Shown here: positions 1-10,638 of the stretch, one piece after another
Layout of the letters: every line of letters begins with the position of its first letter
Position numbering within the stretch: the first letter of the stretch is position 1
Origin: Fidelibacterota bacterium
GTDB taxonomy: Bacteria > Fidelibacterota > Marinisomatia > Marinisomatales > SCKK01
Direction of reading: 5' to 3'
NCBI GenBank assembly: GCA_004124475.1
Contig: SCKK01000019.1
Coordinates: 20,001 to 56,902, forward strand
Length of the DNA stretch: 36,902 nucleotides
Made by a program: the position numbers and the translations under genes
The notes under the pieces: generated by a model
Database searches by the model: none
The model's input: only the letters and a program-made list of their open reading frames with translations
What the model was told of the DNA's origin: nothing

Positions 1-1577
<1,577 letters not shown>

Positions 1578-1648
1578 CAACTTTTCTATTCTTTGATGTC
1601 GATTTCCTGTTGACCAATTGTTCAAGATTTATTTGAAAATAATTTCTC

Positions 1649-1764
1649 TCGGCGACTATGGCGCAGGGGACACACCCGATCCCATTCCGCACTCGGAAGT
1701 TAAGCCCTGCAGCGCTGATGGTACTGCCTTGGAGACGGGGTGGGAGAGTAAGTCGTCGTCGGGG
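1649..1764 (+). rRNA. rrf: 5S ribosomal RNA
   Basis: About 116 nt with the classic 5S pattern: ggcgactatggcg at the 5' end, the conserved cccattccgcactcggaagt (1681-1700) and taagccc, then ggtactgccttggagacggg and gggagagtaagtcgtcgtcg at the 3' end. The 5' ggcgact pairs with the 3' agtcgtc to form helix I. It follows the 23S gene by about 70 nt with no tRNA between them. Exact ends are estimated. Confidence 0.95.
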
Positions 1765-1771
1765 AATCTTT

Positions 1772-1806
1772 AAAGGCTCATAGTCCAGAGATTGTGGGCT
1801 TTTTTC
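1772..1806 (+). terminator. Rho-independent terminator of the rRNA operon
   Basis: Directly after the 5S gene, aaggctcatagt can pair with attgtgggctt (eleven pairs including G-U, one bulged G) around a 6-nt loop, followed by a run of six T. This is a standard intrinsic terminator and marks the end of the rRNA operon. Confidence 0.75.
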
Positions 1807-2101
1807 TTTATTTACATAAATAACGCATTTTTAACCCGGATAATTTTCAATTTAGGTGTAAGTAGGAATACCGTATATCGAATATATAAATCTATATAGT
1901 TATTGAAGGATTCAGGAATAGAACTCTATCCATAAGCGAAAAATATATTGTAAAATAATATCCAATTTTCTTTTATTTGACTTATGTTCTCACTTGATAT
2001 AAATTCCAATTGTAACCTTTTGAAAATCACATCAATAGAGTTGATATATGTCACAACTGTTAAATTAATTATGTCTTAATTTCAAAAAGAGATTTCGAAA
2101 C
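1807..2101. other. Gene-free AT-rich spacer after the rRNA operon
   Basis: No ORF, RNA gene or palindromic repeat was recognised. The spacer should hold the promoter of the operon starting at 2102. Two weak sigma-70-like candidates can be written: TTGACT at 1977-1982 with TATAAA at 1998-2003 (15-nt gap), and TTGATA at 2041-2046 with ATTAAT at 2064-2069 (17-nt gap). Neither is convincing, and FCB bacteria often use divergent promoter elements. Confidence 0.4.
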
Positions 2102-3304
2102 ATGAAAAAAATAATTGCACAATTCATTCTTTCTACATTTCTCCTTTCAATAGTTTCCTCACAAAATGTAAAGCTTTTTCCTGAACCTGGATTTGTACCC
2201 TATGTTTCATATTATGTAAGTAGTATTGATCTTGCCACCGGAGCAACGGATGTTCTTCTTTTCAGTTTTAGATTAGCCGAAGAAAATGGAGATTATGAGT
2301 CACAGGAAGTATGGGTTAAAGTAGAATTTAAAATGGAAGTAATTTCTCCTGCTCTGGGAATTGAATCACCAACGACTGTAATTAAAGTTGTGACGGATCC
2401 ATTTCAGATGTTTGCGGATATACGGATAGATAATAGAGATTTAACGACGGAGAACCTCGCCATTTATGATCTTGATAGTCCTCCAAACGAAATTCCATTA
2501 CGTGTTCACATTTTGGATCAATTGGACATCTCAGAATATGAAAATATGTTGAGTTCTGTTTTATCCACAGGAAAACTTCCAGATGGTGAATACACGTTTT
2601 ATTTGGCGATTAGATCCGGATCTTCTTCAAGTATCGGTAGTCTATCTTTGACTGATGAGGTTACCGAGAAAATCATTGTAACATCCCCAACCTCACTGAA
2701 TCTGATCGCACCTGGGGGAGAATTGGCAGATACCAGTCAGAACACCGTTTTTTCAACTTATCCTGTTTTTCAGTGGGAAACAGAACCTTGTTCAAATTGT
2801 GAGTCATTCATCCGGGTTGCCCGGTTTGATCCTTCCTTGCATGGATCACCTGAAGACGCTGTAGAGGATGTAACGGTATACCCCATGAATCAGACGGAAG
2901 GGTGGGCTTCTGTCGGTGTGAGTACCACACTTCAGTACCCTTTCTTCGATGCAGTAGAACTTGTGCCTGGATATGTTTATGTATGGCAAATCAAAAAAAA
3001 TCTACCTACCACTGTAGGAATAGAATCATATTTAAGCCCTATTTGGTCCTTAAAAATTGGAGATTTAACGCAACCTCCTGAAATGGGAATCGAAAACTTA
3101 CATCCTCTTTTACAACAATTGATGGATGTTCTTGGTGAGGATCAATTCTTTGCTTACTTTGGTCCTGATGGTGTATTATATGGGTACTCGCCTGACGGAA
3201 CATATGAAATTAATGGTATACAAGTTTCCATCGATGCTGTCTATACGTTAATTCAACAATTCCAAAATCAATCTTCACTGATTATTAATATTTCGGTAGA
3301 GTAA
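2102..3304 (+). CDS. Exported protein of unknown function (400 aa)
   Basis: I do not recognise the family. Residues 1-20 form a clear signal peptide (Lys-Lys start, hydrophobic core, cleavage probably after SIVSS). The mature part has two beta-rich regions: about residues 25-195, and about 200-325 with a fibronectin/Ig-like look (pairs such as FQWE and YVWQIK, and a Cys-x2-Cys at CSNC). A short acidic-hydrophobic C-terminal segment (about 335-400) follows. It is the first gene of a co-directional run with a FecR-domain protein, an outer-membrane barrel protein and a CHASE2 cyclase; only 2 nt separate it from the next gene. I infer a periplasmic or cell-surface partner of that system. There is no T9SS sorting domain at its C-terminus and no lipobox. 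Function remains unknown. Confidence 0.85.
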   Translation: MKKIIAQFILSTFLLSIVSSQNVKLFPEPGFVPYVSYYVSSIDLATGATDVLLFSFRLAEENGDYESQEVWVKVEFKMEVISPALGIESPTTVIKVVTDPFQMFADIRIDNRDLTTENLAIYDLDSPPNEIPLRVHILDQLDISEYENMLSSVLSTGKLPDGEYTFYLAIRSGSSSSIGSLSLTDEVTEKIIVTSPTSLNLIAPGGELADTSQNTVFSTYPVFQWETEPCSNCESFIRVARFDPSLHGSPEDAVEDVTVYPMNQTEGWASVGVSTTLQYPFFDAVELVPGYVYVWQIKKNLPTTVGIESYLSPIWSLKIGDLTQPPEMGIENLHPLLQQLMDVLGEDQFFAYFGPDGVLYGYSPDGTYEINGIQVSIDAVYTLIQQFQNQSSLIINISVE

Positions 3305-3306
3305 GA

Positions 3307-4005
3307 GTGAAACAAAAAATGGGAAAAGTAAGAAAGTTGACTACTTTAGGATTGACCACATTTTTTTTATCGACTATTTCGTTGTATGGCGCTGAAAGAA
3401 TTGCGGTAGTAACTAAAGTAAAGGGAACCGTGGAATTACGGAAAAGTGGCAGTAATTTTAAATCAGTAACTCCAGGAATCGTGTTGTTTGATCAGGATTT
3501 TATTAAAACAGGGTCCGATGGATCCATGGTAATGGTTTATCTGGATGATAAAAGTATGTTAAAAATCAAACAAAATACAAACCTCCAGATCTCTGGTACA
3601 AGAAAAGGCAAGGGTATATCTAAAAAAATAGACATGATCGCAGGGATCCTAAAAGCAGAAATATCTAAGGAGAGACGGGGTGATTTTATGATATCCACAC
3701 CGACTACGGTTGCATCGGTGAAAGGGACTATTTTCTGGTTTATTTCTAATCCTCTATTGGGGGATCAAGTTATCGGATTGGAAGGGTTGATAGAGCTGCA
3801 AAATTTAATTTCGGGCGAAGTAATTATTGTAGGTGCAGGAATGACCGGAATATCAACGCCAACAGGTGATTTAGAATTACAAGAAACAATAGACTCGGAC
3901 ATACCTGAAGATGAGGATGAGGCCGAAGAGGAAATAAATGAACTGAAAGTCCGATTAAAAGACGCATTCGGTGAGGAAAAAGTTTTCATCATAAAATACC
4001 GGTGA
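3307..4005 (+). CDS. FecR-domain exported protein
   Basis: Signal peptide at the N-terminus (hydrophobic TTLGLTTFFLSTISL, cleavage near LYGA), then a FecR domain at about residues 30-150: VKGTVELRKSG, a conserved GIVLFDQDFIKTGSDGS segment, LDDKSMLKIKQNT and STPTTVASVKGTIF. FecR domains in this arrangement are periplasmic beta-sandwich modules found in sensor or scaffold proteins; iron-citrate signalling is only one case. The C-terminal part is very acidic (about residues 200-212, DEDEAEEE). The GTG start at 3307 is 2 nt after the preceding stop; an ATG at 3319 would give a protein four residues shorter and is equally possible. Translational coupling in the four-gene run is likely. There is no transmembrane segment apart from the signal, so this is not a classical FecR anti-sigma factor. 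Confidence 0.85.
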   Translation: MKQKMGKVRKLTTLGLTTFFLSTISLYGAERIAVVTKVKGTVELRKSGSNFKSVTPGIVLFDQDFIKTGSDGSMVMVYLDDKSMLKIKQNTNLQISGTRKGKGISKKIDMIAGILKAEISKERRGDFMISTPTTVASVKGTIFWFISNPLLGDQVIGLEGLIELQNLISGEVIIVGAGMTGISTPTGDLELQETIDSDIPEDEDEAEEEINELKVRLKDAFGEEKVFIIKYR

Positions 4006-4084
4006 TAAATCGCTGGTTTTGTAAAAGAAATAGTTTTATTTATACTTCCATCGTTTACTTATAACCACTTTTTGTACTTATAAA

Positions 4085-6820
4085 ATGGTTCATAAAAAAA
4101 CTATTTTAATCCTATTCTTGCTATTGCTAACAAGATTTCTTTTAGGAGCTTCAACACTTATCCACACACCACCAGTGAATTCTGTTGCTGGCAAGCCAAT
4201 GATTATCAAAACTGTTGTGTTTAGTGATGTTATGATTATTGATGTCAGAGTAATTCATAGAAGCCCTGGACAGACAAGCTTCCATGAAATAAATATGATA
4301 CCAGAAGGGGAAGGATGGAAAGCTTCGATTCCACCAATATTTGTTACTGAAAATGGGTTAGAATATTCAATCTTAGTCAGATTAGCGGATGGTAGCGCCC
4401 TCGGTTTCCCCCGTGAAAATCCATTAAACTCTCCATACTTTCTACCCGTGATGCCTGAAGAAACCGGTGCGAGATCGTTTATAGGAGAAGAGGAAGAGAT
4501 TTCATATTTGGAAGCAGATATTCTCATCGTCAGTCCGGAAGAAGACAGGTTAATATCATCTATAGAAGCATTAATTGTTGCTTCCCTTTATAATATTCAA
4601 GGAGTTGCTCTTAACACTGTAAAGATTATATTTGATGGAATAGATGTGACATCTCTCGCAGTAGTTACACCGGAAATACTTATTTATACTCCCGAAAATA
4701 TTGAACCTGGTTTTCATACTGTTAGAATAGAATTAAAAAATTTATACGGTATTTCGATTGAGCCCAAAACATGGTCATTTACGGTAAGTGGTGGGGAAAA
4801 ACGGATTATTACAGCATCAGAGGAGTTTTCATATAAAGGGAAAGTACGATCGGACTATTCCCTGGATAAAATAGAGAGTGGAGTATTATCAATCGGACAG
4901 ACAAGGTTTGAATTTGAAGGTGGTTGGAACTGGTTAAATTTTGTGACAGATTTAAGATTAACCAGTAATGAAAGTGAATATTTACAACCGAGAAACAGAT
5001 ATTCTTTAGGGATAAAATCCGGCGAAAATATTTTAATTAATTTGGGTGATTTTACCCCTGTTCTTTCTCCCTATACAATTAATGGTAAACGAGTACGCGG
5101 ATTTGGAGTTGATGTAAATCTGAATTGGATAAGGTTTCAACTGGTACAAGGAGAATTAGAAAGAGCTGTTCAGGGACTTCCCAGTGCTGATGACTCATAT
5201 ATAGTCACAAATATTTCCAGTGACGGGAGTGGAAAGCCAATTTACGAATTGGATAGAAGAGGTTTTACATTTTCACGACAGTACCAGGCATATCGGTTAA
5301 GTTTAAACCTGTTTAATCGAGCTCGATTGGGTTTGAATTTACAAAAAGCAAGGGATGATCCAGGAAGTGTGAGTAAAGAAATAGGAAATGCAAAGTTTAC
5401 CGTTCCTGATTGGACAGATTTCGTATCGGATCCGGGTTTAGATTCCGGAGTTTATTCACTAAATGAATTCAAGGATGCTATTTCAGATATTGCCTCTTTT
5501 AAACTGGCGAACGCGCACTGGGGAGGAGATTTACCTCAGGATAACATTGTTTTAGGGTTTGATGCAGGGCTTTCTTTTGATGAAAGAAGATTGAATTTTG
5601 ATCTTGATTGGGCAGTCAGTTTTGTCAACAAAAATATCTGGGATGGGGCTCTGACAAAAGCCGAAATGGACACAACATTAGACGACTCATTGGATGGATT
5701 CATATTTAGGACATATGATGAGTATGGTTTGGTGACAAGTCTGGGATTTTCTCTCGAACAGATTGTGGATCCTTCTACCTTTAAAGATTTTTTCATTGTT
5801 AATGCGAATATGATTCCTTTAGTTCCTGTTGATATTGAATTATATACAGAATCGCCTATATCAGCGATATTGAATATGCCGTCCGCTGCATACAAAATAA
5901 GGATGCAGGCATATTATTATGAAAATACATTTCAGATGCAATATTCACAGGTTGGTCCTGAGTTTATTTCTCTTGCCAATCCATATTTTTCAAGAAACTT
6001 AAGGGAATTTTTTATATCTGATAGGATTCGTCTATTTGACAATAAACTGTCAATCAGAATGACATACAAACATAGAGATAATAAAATTTTGAGCGCTGTT
6101 GTTGACCCATATTCACAGAATACTGTTTCTTCAAATTTTGCATTAGCGCCCGGGTTAGGACTGCCAACATTTACTTTTGATTTACAAAGTGTGCGTAGGA
6201 GTAATGGAAGTACTGAGTTGGACAGTCTTTTTTATACATCTTCAACCGGACGGGATTCTTTAGTTATTCGGGATTTTAGGGAAGACACCAAAACTACTGC
6301 TACAAATCTGATGATATCAATTCCAATTCGTTCCGGTAGAGTCAGTTATAATTTTCTTGGCACTTTTAATATCATAGATGTAGAAGATCAACTAATGGAT
6401 TTAAGAAGGAGTGATTTTATTTCCCCCAATTCCGGATCCCAGTCATTTTCACTTGCAGTTTCAACCCGGTATACCTCACCGTTAAAGACTTCCTTTAATA
6501 TTACTAGATACAATCTTGAGTTACCTGGCAGAACTGTTGGATCGAAAGAAAAGCCGAAAGAGTCCCGGATATTAAAGTTTGCGTTTAATGGATCCTATGG
6601 ATTCCGAGATAATAAACTGAGAATCCTGGGCGGATTAAGTTATATGAAGACGACGGGTATTTCTGAATTTTCGTATATTGGAGCGAATACCGGGATTGAT
6701 CTTTCAATCTGGAAGAATTTTACAGGTCGAGGTACTGTTTCCGGAAACATCAAACAAGCTAAGAATGAATTTAGATTTGGAACATTGGCTGTGAAAATAT
6801 CTATGAATTATTTATTTTAG
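4085..6820 (+). CDS. Large outer-membrane beta-barrel protein with N-terminal Ig-like domain (911 aa)
   Basis: A hydrophobic signal peptide (residues 5-21) is followed by about 120 residues of beta-sandwich, then an Ig-like domain near 150-235 (ADILIVSPEEDRLISSIEAL to TWSFTVSG). The rest, about 245-911, alternates short amphipathic strands with polar loops, and the protein ends in ISMNYLF, an aromatic-terminated strand typical of Bam-assembled outer-membrane barrels. It is not a TonB-dependent receptor: no plug domain or TonB box is visible. It sits between the FecR protein (79-nt gap) and the CHASE2 cyclase (22-nt gap), suggesting that it anchors or feeds the envelope signal. The family is unknown to me; the barrel assignment is from composition, length and C-terminus. 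Confidence 0.8.
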   Translation: MVHKKTILILFLLLLTRFLLGASTLIHTPPVNSVAGKPMIIKTVVFSDVMIIDVRVIHRSPGQTSFHEINMIPEGEGWKASIPPIFVTENGLEYSILVRLADGSALGFPRENPLNSPYFLPVMPEETGARSFIGEEEEISYLEADILIVSPEEDRLISSIEALIVASLYNIQGVALNTVKIIFDGIDVTSLAVVTPEILIYTPENIEPGFHTVRIELKNLYGISIEPKTWSFTVSGGEKRIITASEEFSYKGKVRSDYSLDKIESGVLSIGQTRFEFEGGWNWLNFVTDLRLTSNESEYLQPRNRYSLGIKSGENILINLGDFTPVLSPYTINGKRVRGFGVDVNLNWIRFQLVQGELERAVQGLPSADDSYIVTNISSDGSGKPIYELDRRGFTFSRQYQAYRLSLNLFNRARLGLNLQKARDDPGSVSKEIGNAKFTVPDWTDFVSDPGLDSGVYSLNEFKDAISDIASFKLANAHWGGDLPQDNIVLGFDAGLSFDERRLNFDLDWAVSFVNKNIWDGALTKAEMDTTLDDSLDGFIFRTYDEYGLVTSLGFSLEQIVDPSTFKDFFIVNANMIPLVPVDIELYTESPISAILNMPSAAYKIRMQAYYYENTFQMQYSQVGPEFISLANPYFSRNLREFFISDRIRLFDNKLSIRMTYKHRDNKILSAVVDPYSQNTVSSNFALAPGLGLPTFTFDLQSVRRSNGSTELDSLFYTSSTGRDSLVIRDFREDTKTTATNLMISIPIRSGRVSYNFLGTFNIIDVEDQLMDLRRSDFISPNSGSQSFSLAVSTRYTSPLKTSFNITRYNLELPGRTVGSKEKPKESRILKFAFNGSYGFRDNKLRILGGLSYMKTTGISEFSYIGANTGIDLSIWKNFTGRGTVSGNIKQAKNEFRFGTLAVKISMNYLF

Positions 6821-6842
6821 GGAGATCAAAGGAAGTTAAATT

Positions 6843-9323
6843 ATGTCTGCTATTCTAAAATTTTGTAAAAAACATGCAATTGGTTTTGGATTGACACTTG
6901 GTACAATTATTATTGTATTATTTTTTCATCGCGTTCATTTATTCGATAATTTTGAATTAAAGGTTATTGATCTGGCATTTAAAGTAAGAGGACCTTTGTC
7001 CGGATGGGCAGCAAGGAAAGAGATTCCCAAAGATAGTCTGGATATTGTGATTATTGATATTGATGATGAGAGTTATCGTCTTGTTCCCTGGACATGGCCC
7101 TATCCAAGGGAAGTATGGGCTATTACGGTTGAAAACCTGACGAGAGCCGGTGCAAAAGTAATCGTTTTTGATATTCAGCTTGATTCACCAGATCGTCGTG
7201 CGGAATACTTGAAAGGGATTTCTCGAGACCTTAAGAAACTTGGGATGGAAGATTTGATACCTGCTCATGGAGACAGTGTACTCGCTGATGCCATTAGGGA
7301 AGCACAAGCTAAAGGTACCTCGGTAATTTTGGCGACCAAACTTGTACAGGAGCCGACGAGAATCCCACCTCAATACATACAATTTCCTGTAGAGGTATTG
7401 CGATCTGCTGATCCGGATTATGGTTTGGTAAATGAGGAACCCGACACAGACGGATTTTCCAGGCAATATTTTACATTTCTAAAAATTGAGCAGGAGCGAG
7501 ATACTTGGTATTCAACTCTTGGGATAAAAGCAGTACAGAAGTACCTCAACCTGCCAGACACAACGCTACCCCATATTAATTTAGAAGATAATATTTTGAA
7601 CTATGGACCTTTGAAAATCCCACTTAGTAGTAAGAATGGAAAATTCCTTATTAATTTTTACGGACCCCCTTCAGGGATCAATATCGGCGAGTATGAAGCG
7701 TGGAAAACGTTCAATCGGTACCCGCTGTCGAATGTTGTTGATATCGCAGATGTTGATCTGAAGGACCCAGATGAGGATATTGACTGGATGAGCCAATTCC
7801 TGCCTGGTGAGATCCCAGCGTGGTTAGATGAAATCGAAGATCCCGATACAAAAGCTGAACTGATGGTGCAACTTGGTATTGGTGATCATTTTGATATTAC
7901 ACAGTCACCCTTTTACAATAAAATCGTGATGATTGGCGTTTCGGTTGAGGTTTTCCATGATACAAAAAGTACACCCTTCTATACATTTGCTGGGCAACAA
8001 CAATTAATGCCAGGGATGGAAGTACACGCAAATGCTATTCAAACCCTTTTGGATCAAAATTTTATTCATGTTTTTGGAGGTAATATCACCTGGAATAGTA
8101 AATCATGGGTATCTCATGCTCTCCTGATCAGTGGTTTATCAATTCTTACCTATCTATTCATTACATTTTTAAATCCTCTGTTTGCTGGTCTAAGTATTGT
8201 TCTGGGGTTAGCAATATTTTTTAGTGTTGCTATTGGAGCATTCACAAATGATTCTTTGTGGCTGGTAAAACAGATTTTAGGAAATTGGAGTAAAATTAAT
8301 GTTCCGGAATTCGGGCAATCTACAATTATCCTTACAATTGCGCCTATTTTCGGCGTTGTGTTCACGTATATCAGTAACATTCTTTACAAGTTTATTATGG
8401 AACAGAAGGACAAGCGATTCTTAAAAAATACGTTTGGTGCATATTTAGCTCCAGAATTAATTGACCAAATGTATGAAGAAAAAAGAGAACCCAAACTCGG
8501 TGGAGATATTGGATACCACACAGCTTTCTTTTCGGATATTCAAAGTTTTTCAGCATTTTCTGAGGTTCTTGATCCGGAGAAAATCGTATCCCTTATGAAT
8601 GAATATTTAACCGCCATGACTGATATATTACTTCATCGTCGTGGTACTCTGGATAAATATATTGGAGATGCCATAGTAGCTTTTTGGGGGGCTCCTGTTC
8701 CGGTGGATGATCAGGAATACCAGGCTTGTATGACTGCTTTGGAGATGGAGAAACAGTTGGTAGTTTTCCGGGAAAAATGGAGTACTGACGGAGACTGGCC
8801 TGAAATTGTTCAAAATATCCGACATAGAGTCGGTTTAAATTCCGGTGAATTGGTAACAGGGAACATGGGTTCAAAGATGCGTATGAACTATACCATGATG
8901 GGGGATATGGTTAATATTGCTGCCCGGCTGGAGTCCTCGGCAAAACAGTACGGCATTTATATTCAGGTTGGGGAAAATGCCTATAATGCCGTGAAAGATC
9001 AATTCGAATGGAGAATATTAGATCATGTTCGTGTGAAAGGGAAAAAAATGCCGGTAAAAGTATTTGAACTCCTGTCCGAAAAAGGAAAATTAGATGATAT
9101 TCATTCCAAGGTACTTCCAATTTTCCATGAGGGTTTGGAATATTATAATTCGCAAAAGTGGGATAAAGCAAATAAAGCATTCGCAGAATCAGATCAGCTG
9201 GAAGATATGTTCCCGACCCGACCTACGAATCCAAGCCGAGTGTATATTGAAAGGTGTCAATTTTTCAAAGAGAATCCACCTGGGGACGATTGGGATGGCG
9301 TCTGGACGTTAACGGCGAAATAG
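6843..9323 (+). CDS. CHASE2-domain class III adenylate/guanylate cyclase
   Basis: Architecture: one transmembrane helix (about 13-30), an extracytoplasmic CHASE2 sensor domain (about 38-415, with DSLDIVIIDIDDESYRLVPW and PGMEVHANAIQTLL), three transmembrane helices (about 420-520), then a class III nucleotide cyclase domain (about 550-740). Catalytic features are intact: first metal Asp in FFSDIQSF (Asp565), second in KYIGDAIVAFW (Asp609), substrate-contacting Lys605, and YTMMGDMVNIAARLE with the Thr expected for ATP-preferring bacterial cyclases. A tail of about 70 residues with a TPR-like helix pair follows. It therefore probably makes cAMP in response to an envelope signal. A good Shine-Dalgarno (aaaggaag) precedes the ATG. 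It is the last gene of the run with the FecR and barrel proteins. Substrate preference is inferred from motifs only. Confidence 0.93.
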   Translation: MSAILKFCKKHAIGFGLTLGTIIIVLFFHRVHLFDNFELKVIDLAFKVRGPLSGWAARKEIPKDSLDIVIIDIDDESYRLVPWTWPYPREVWAITVENLTRAGAKVIVFDIQLDSPDRRAEYLKGISRDLKKLGMEDLIPAHGDSVLADAIREAQAKGTSVILATKLVQEPTRIPPQYIQFPVEVLRSADPDYGLVNEEPDTDGFSRQYFTFLKIEQERDTWYSTLGIKAVQKYLNLPDTTLPHINLEDNILNYGPLKIPLSSKNGKFLINFYGPPSGINIGEYEAWKTFNRYPLSNVVDIADVDLKDPDEDIDWMSQFLPGEIPAWLDEIEDPDTKAELMVQLGIGDHFDITQSPFYNKIVMIGVSVEVFHDTKSTPFYTFAGQQQLMPGMEVHANAIQTLLDQNFIHVFGGNITWNSKSWVSHALLISGLSILTYLFITFLNPLFAGLSIVLGLAIFFSVAIGAFTNDSLWLVKQILGNWSKINVPEFGQSTIILTIAPIFGVVFTYISNILYKFIMEQKDKRFLKNTFGAYLAPELIDQMYEEKREPKLGGDIGYHTAFFSDIQSFSAFSEVLDPEKIVSLMNEYLTAMTDILLHRRGTLDKYIGDAIVAFWGAPVPVDDQEYQACMTALEMEKQLVVFREKWSTDGDWPEIVQNIRHRVGLNSGELVTGNMGSKMRMNYTMMGDMVNIAARLESSAKQYGIYIQVGENAYNAVKDQFEWRILDHVRVKGKKMPVKVFELLSEKGKLDDIHSKVLPIFHEGLEYYNSQKWDKANKAFAESDQLEDMFPTRPTNPSRVYIERCQFFKENPPGDDWDGVWTLTAK

Positions 9324-9467
9324 TATTAGATTGGCGAAAGAAATTGAATAAATCACCTATGATCAATCTTTATTTTATTTTGATATGTGGATTATATCAC
9401 AACTCAAATCGGAATTGAGGTGTATACTTGGTATATCCGTAGCGTAAATTAAGATTAATTTGAAATT

Positions 9468-10343
9468 ATGAGATCCGTTAGATTTAAGTTTACAAAGCAG
9501 TTCATATTTAATATTCTATTCAGCTTGTTATTTTGGGCATGTGGTCTGGAACAACCCCTTCCTGAAAATCCCTATGATCCCTTAAATCCGGATTATTCTG
9601 TCCCAAGAACGCAGATTATCTCAAGTCCTTCCAATATAGTTCCAGAAAAATCAGTCACATTTGCCTGGCAGCAAAAAGATTCCTTTTACAATAGTGATAG
9701 TCTTGATTCGGAAACATATGGAAAAATATGGTATCGGTATCGACTTAATGCAGATTTGTGGTCTATATGGTCCACGAATACTTCTATTACCTTTGACTTT
9801 TTGGATGACCGGGACTACCTGTTTGAAGTGATGTCTAAATATCCTACGAACATAATGGAAGATGTACCCTATCCAAAAAAGAGTTTTACTATGGACGCTT
9901 ACCGGTCTTCATTAGTCTTTTCACCCCGAATGACTATATTGAGATCTGACCTTGGTGAAAATACTTTTGCTGTGTCTGTCAAAGCTGAAGATGTGTCTGA
10001 TATGATGGGTGTTCATATTGTTGTGGATTACGATCCTGATTTTCTGAAGCTTAATGCAATATCCCTGTTTACTAATGAGAGTGATTTTCTGTTACATAAT
10101 GGTGGTGATATTATCCATTTTTTAGATCCTGACTCACTTTTCGGGGAATTGACTGCTGATCTGGTTGTGGTTATGGGCAGCGGTGGTGTAGATGGAAGTG
10201 GTGATTTAATGGAACTTCAGTTTGAACAAATTGCCGAGAGTGACACGATGTACATAAGCTTTGGTGCGGAATCATCCATCAGGAATTCCGTGAATGAAGA
10301 AATGCTTGAAGATCGAGGCGATGGGGTGGTGTATGTGTGGTGA
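9468..10343 (+). CDS. Lipoprotein with cohesin-like domain
   Basis: The N-terminus has positive residues, a hydrophobic stretch and a lipobox-like LLFWAC, then GLEQPLPENPYDPLNPDY, a leader often seen after the lipidated Cys in FCB surface lipoproteins. Residues about 45-140 form a beta-rich region with many Trp/Tyr (FN3-like). Residues about 160-285 resemble a cohesin domain: FAVSVKAEDVSDMMGVHIVV, DYDPDFLKLNAI, and a final strand GDGVVYVW. Cohesins bind dockerins in cellulosomes, but similar domains are common in unrelated surface proteins. It is separated from the cyclase gene by 144 nt and followed by a repeat-bearing spacer, so it may be a single transcription unit. Lipobox residue -3 is Phe, which is unusual, so lipidation is likely but not certain. 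Confidence 0.75.
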   Translation: MRSVRFKFTKQFIFNILFSLLFWACGLEQPLPENPYDPLNPDYSVPRTQIISSPSNIVPEKSVTFAWQQKDSFYNSDSLDSETYGKIWYRYRLNADLWSIWSTNTSITFDFLDDRDYLFEVMSKYPTNIMEDVPYPKKSFTMDAYRSSLVFSPRMTILRSDLGENTFAVSVKAEDVSDMMGVHIVVDYDPDFLKLNAISLFTNESDFLLHNGGDIIHFLDPDSLFGELTADLVVVMGSGGVDGSGDLMELQFEQIAESDTMYISFGAESSIRNSVNEEMLEDRGDGVVYVW

Positions 10344-10406
10344 GTATAGTGATGTAAGCATCCTTGCTTGCGCTTGGCTTATTGTTCACAAAGATACTGC
10401 GAATCC

Positions 10407-10424
10407 ATCCCGAAGGATCGGGAT
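10407..10424. repeat. Palindrome atcccga/tcgggat
   Basis: Perfect 7-bp inverted arms around a 4-nt loop. The arm tcccga recurs in palindromes at 21961, 26790 and 26835, so it belongs to the dispersed family described in the findings. There is no T-run after it, so it is not a normal terminator. Confidence 0.7.
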
Positions 10425-10441
10425 ACTAAATCAAATAAAGA

Positions 10442-10453
10442 CTCCTGAAGGAG
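10442..10453. repeat. Short palindrome ctcctgaaggag
   Basis: Perfect 5-bp arms around a 2-nt loop, 17 nt after the preceding palindrome. Similar ctcc/ggag arms occur at 16978-17006 and 17090-17098. Confidence 0.5.
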
Positions 10454-10546
10454 CCTGTGAAAGTAATACTGTACGTTTTAGAGGGGTTTCTTTGCCTGCC
10501 ACGATGGTGAGGGAACGACAGTATCGTGGACTAAATGTGCTAATTC

Positions 10547-10562
10547 GTACAGCATCCTGCGG
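10547..10562. repeat. 16-bp direct repeat, copy 1
   Basis: gtacagcatcctgcgg is identical to 21933-21948. Both copies lie in spacers next to palindromes. Confidence 0.7.
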
Positions 10563-10638
10563 GTATTCGCATGATCGAAGGATATCATATCCAGGTTTTT
10601 TAGGAGTAATATTTCATATTTTTAAGAAGGAATAAGTT

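Larger units (their letters stand above)
10344..10638. other. Repeat-bearing spacer
   Basis: There is no credible gene. The spacer holds small palindromes (see 10407-10424 and 10442-10453) and a 16-bp sequence repeated at 21933. An ORF that can be read through this region starts inside the preceding gene and has no family features, so I do not call it. Confidence 0.6.

Noticed and set aside
1578-1648. Possible tRNA between 23S and 5S
   Set aside because: Only about 70 AT-rich nt with no T-loop or acceptor pairing.
9094-9312. 72-codon plus-strand ORF inside the cyclase gene
   Set aside because: Shadow frame inside the conserved C-terminal part of the cyclase, with no independent support.
10294-10635. 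113-codon ORF after the cohesin-like lipoprotein
   Set aside because: It starts inside the lipoprotein gene, runs across palindromic repeats and has no recognisable domain or ribosome site.
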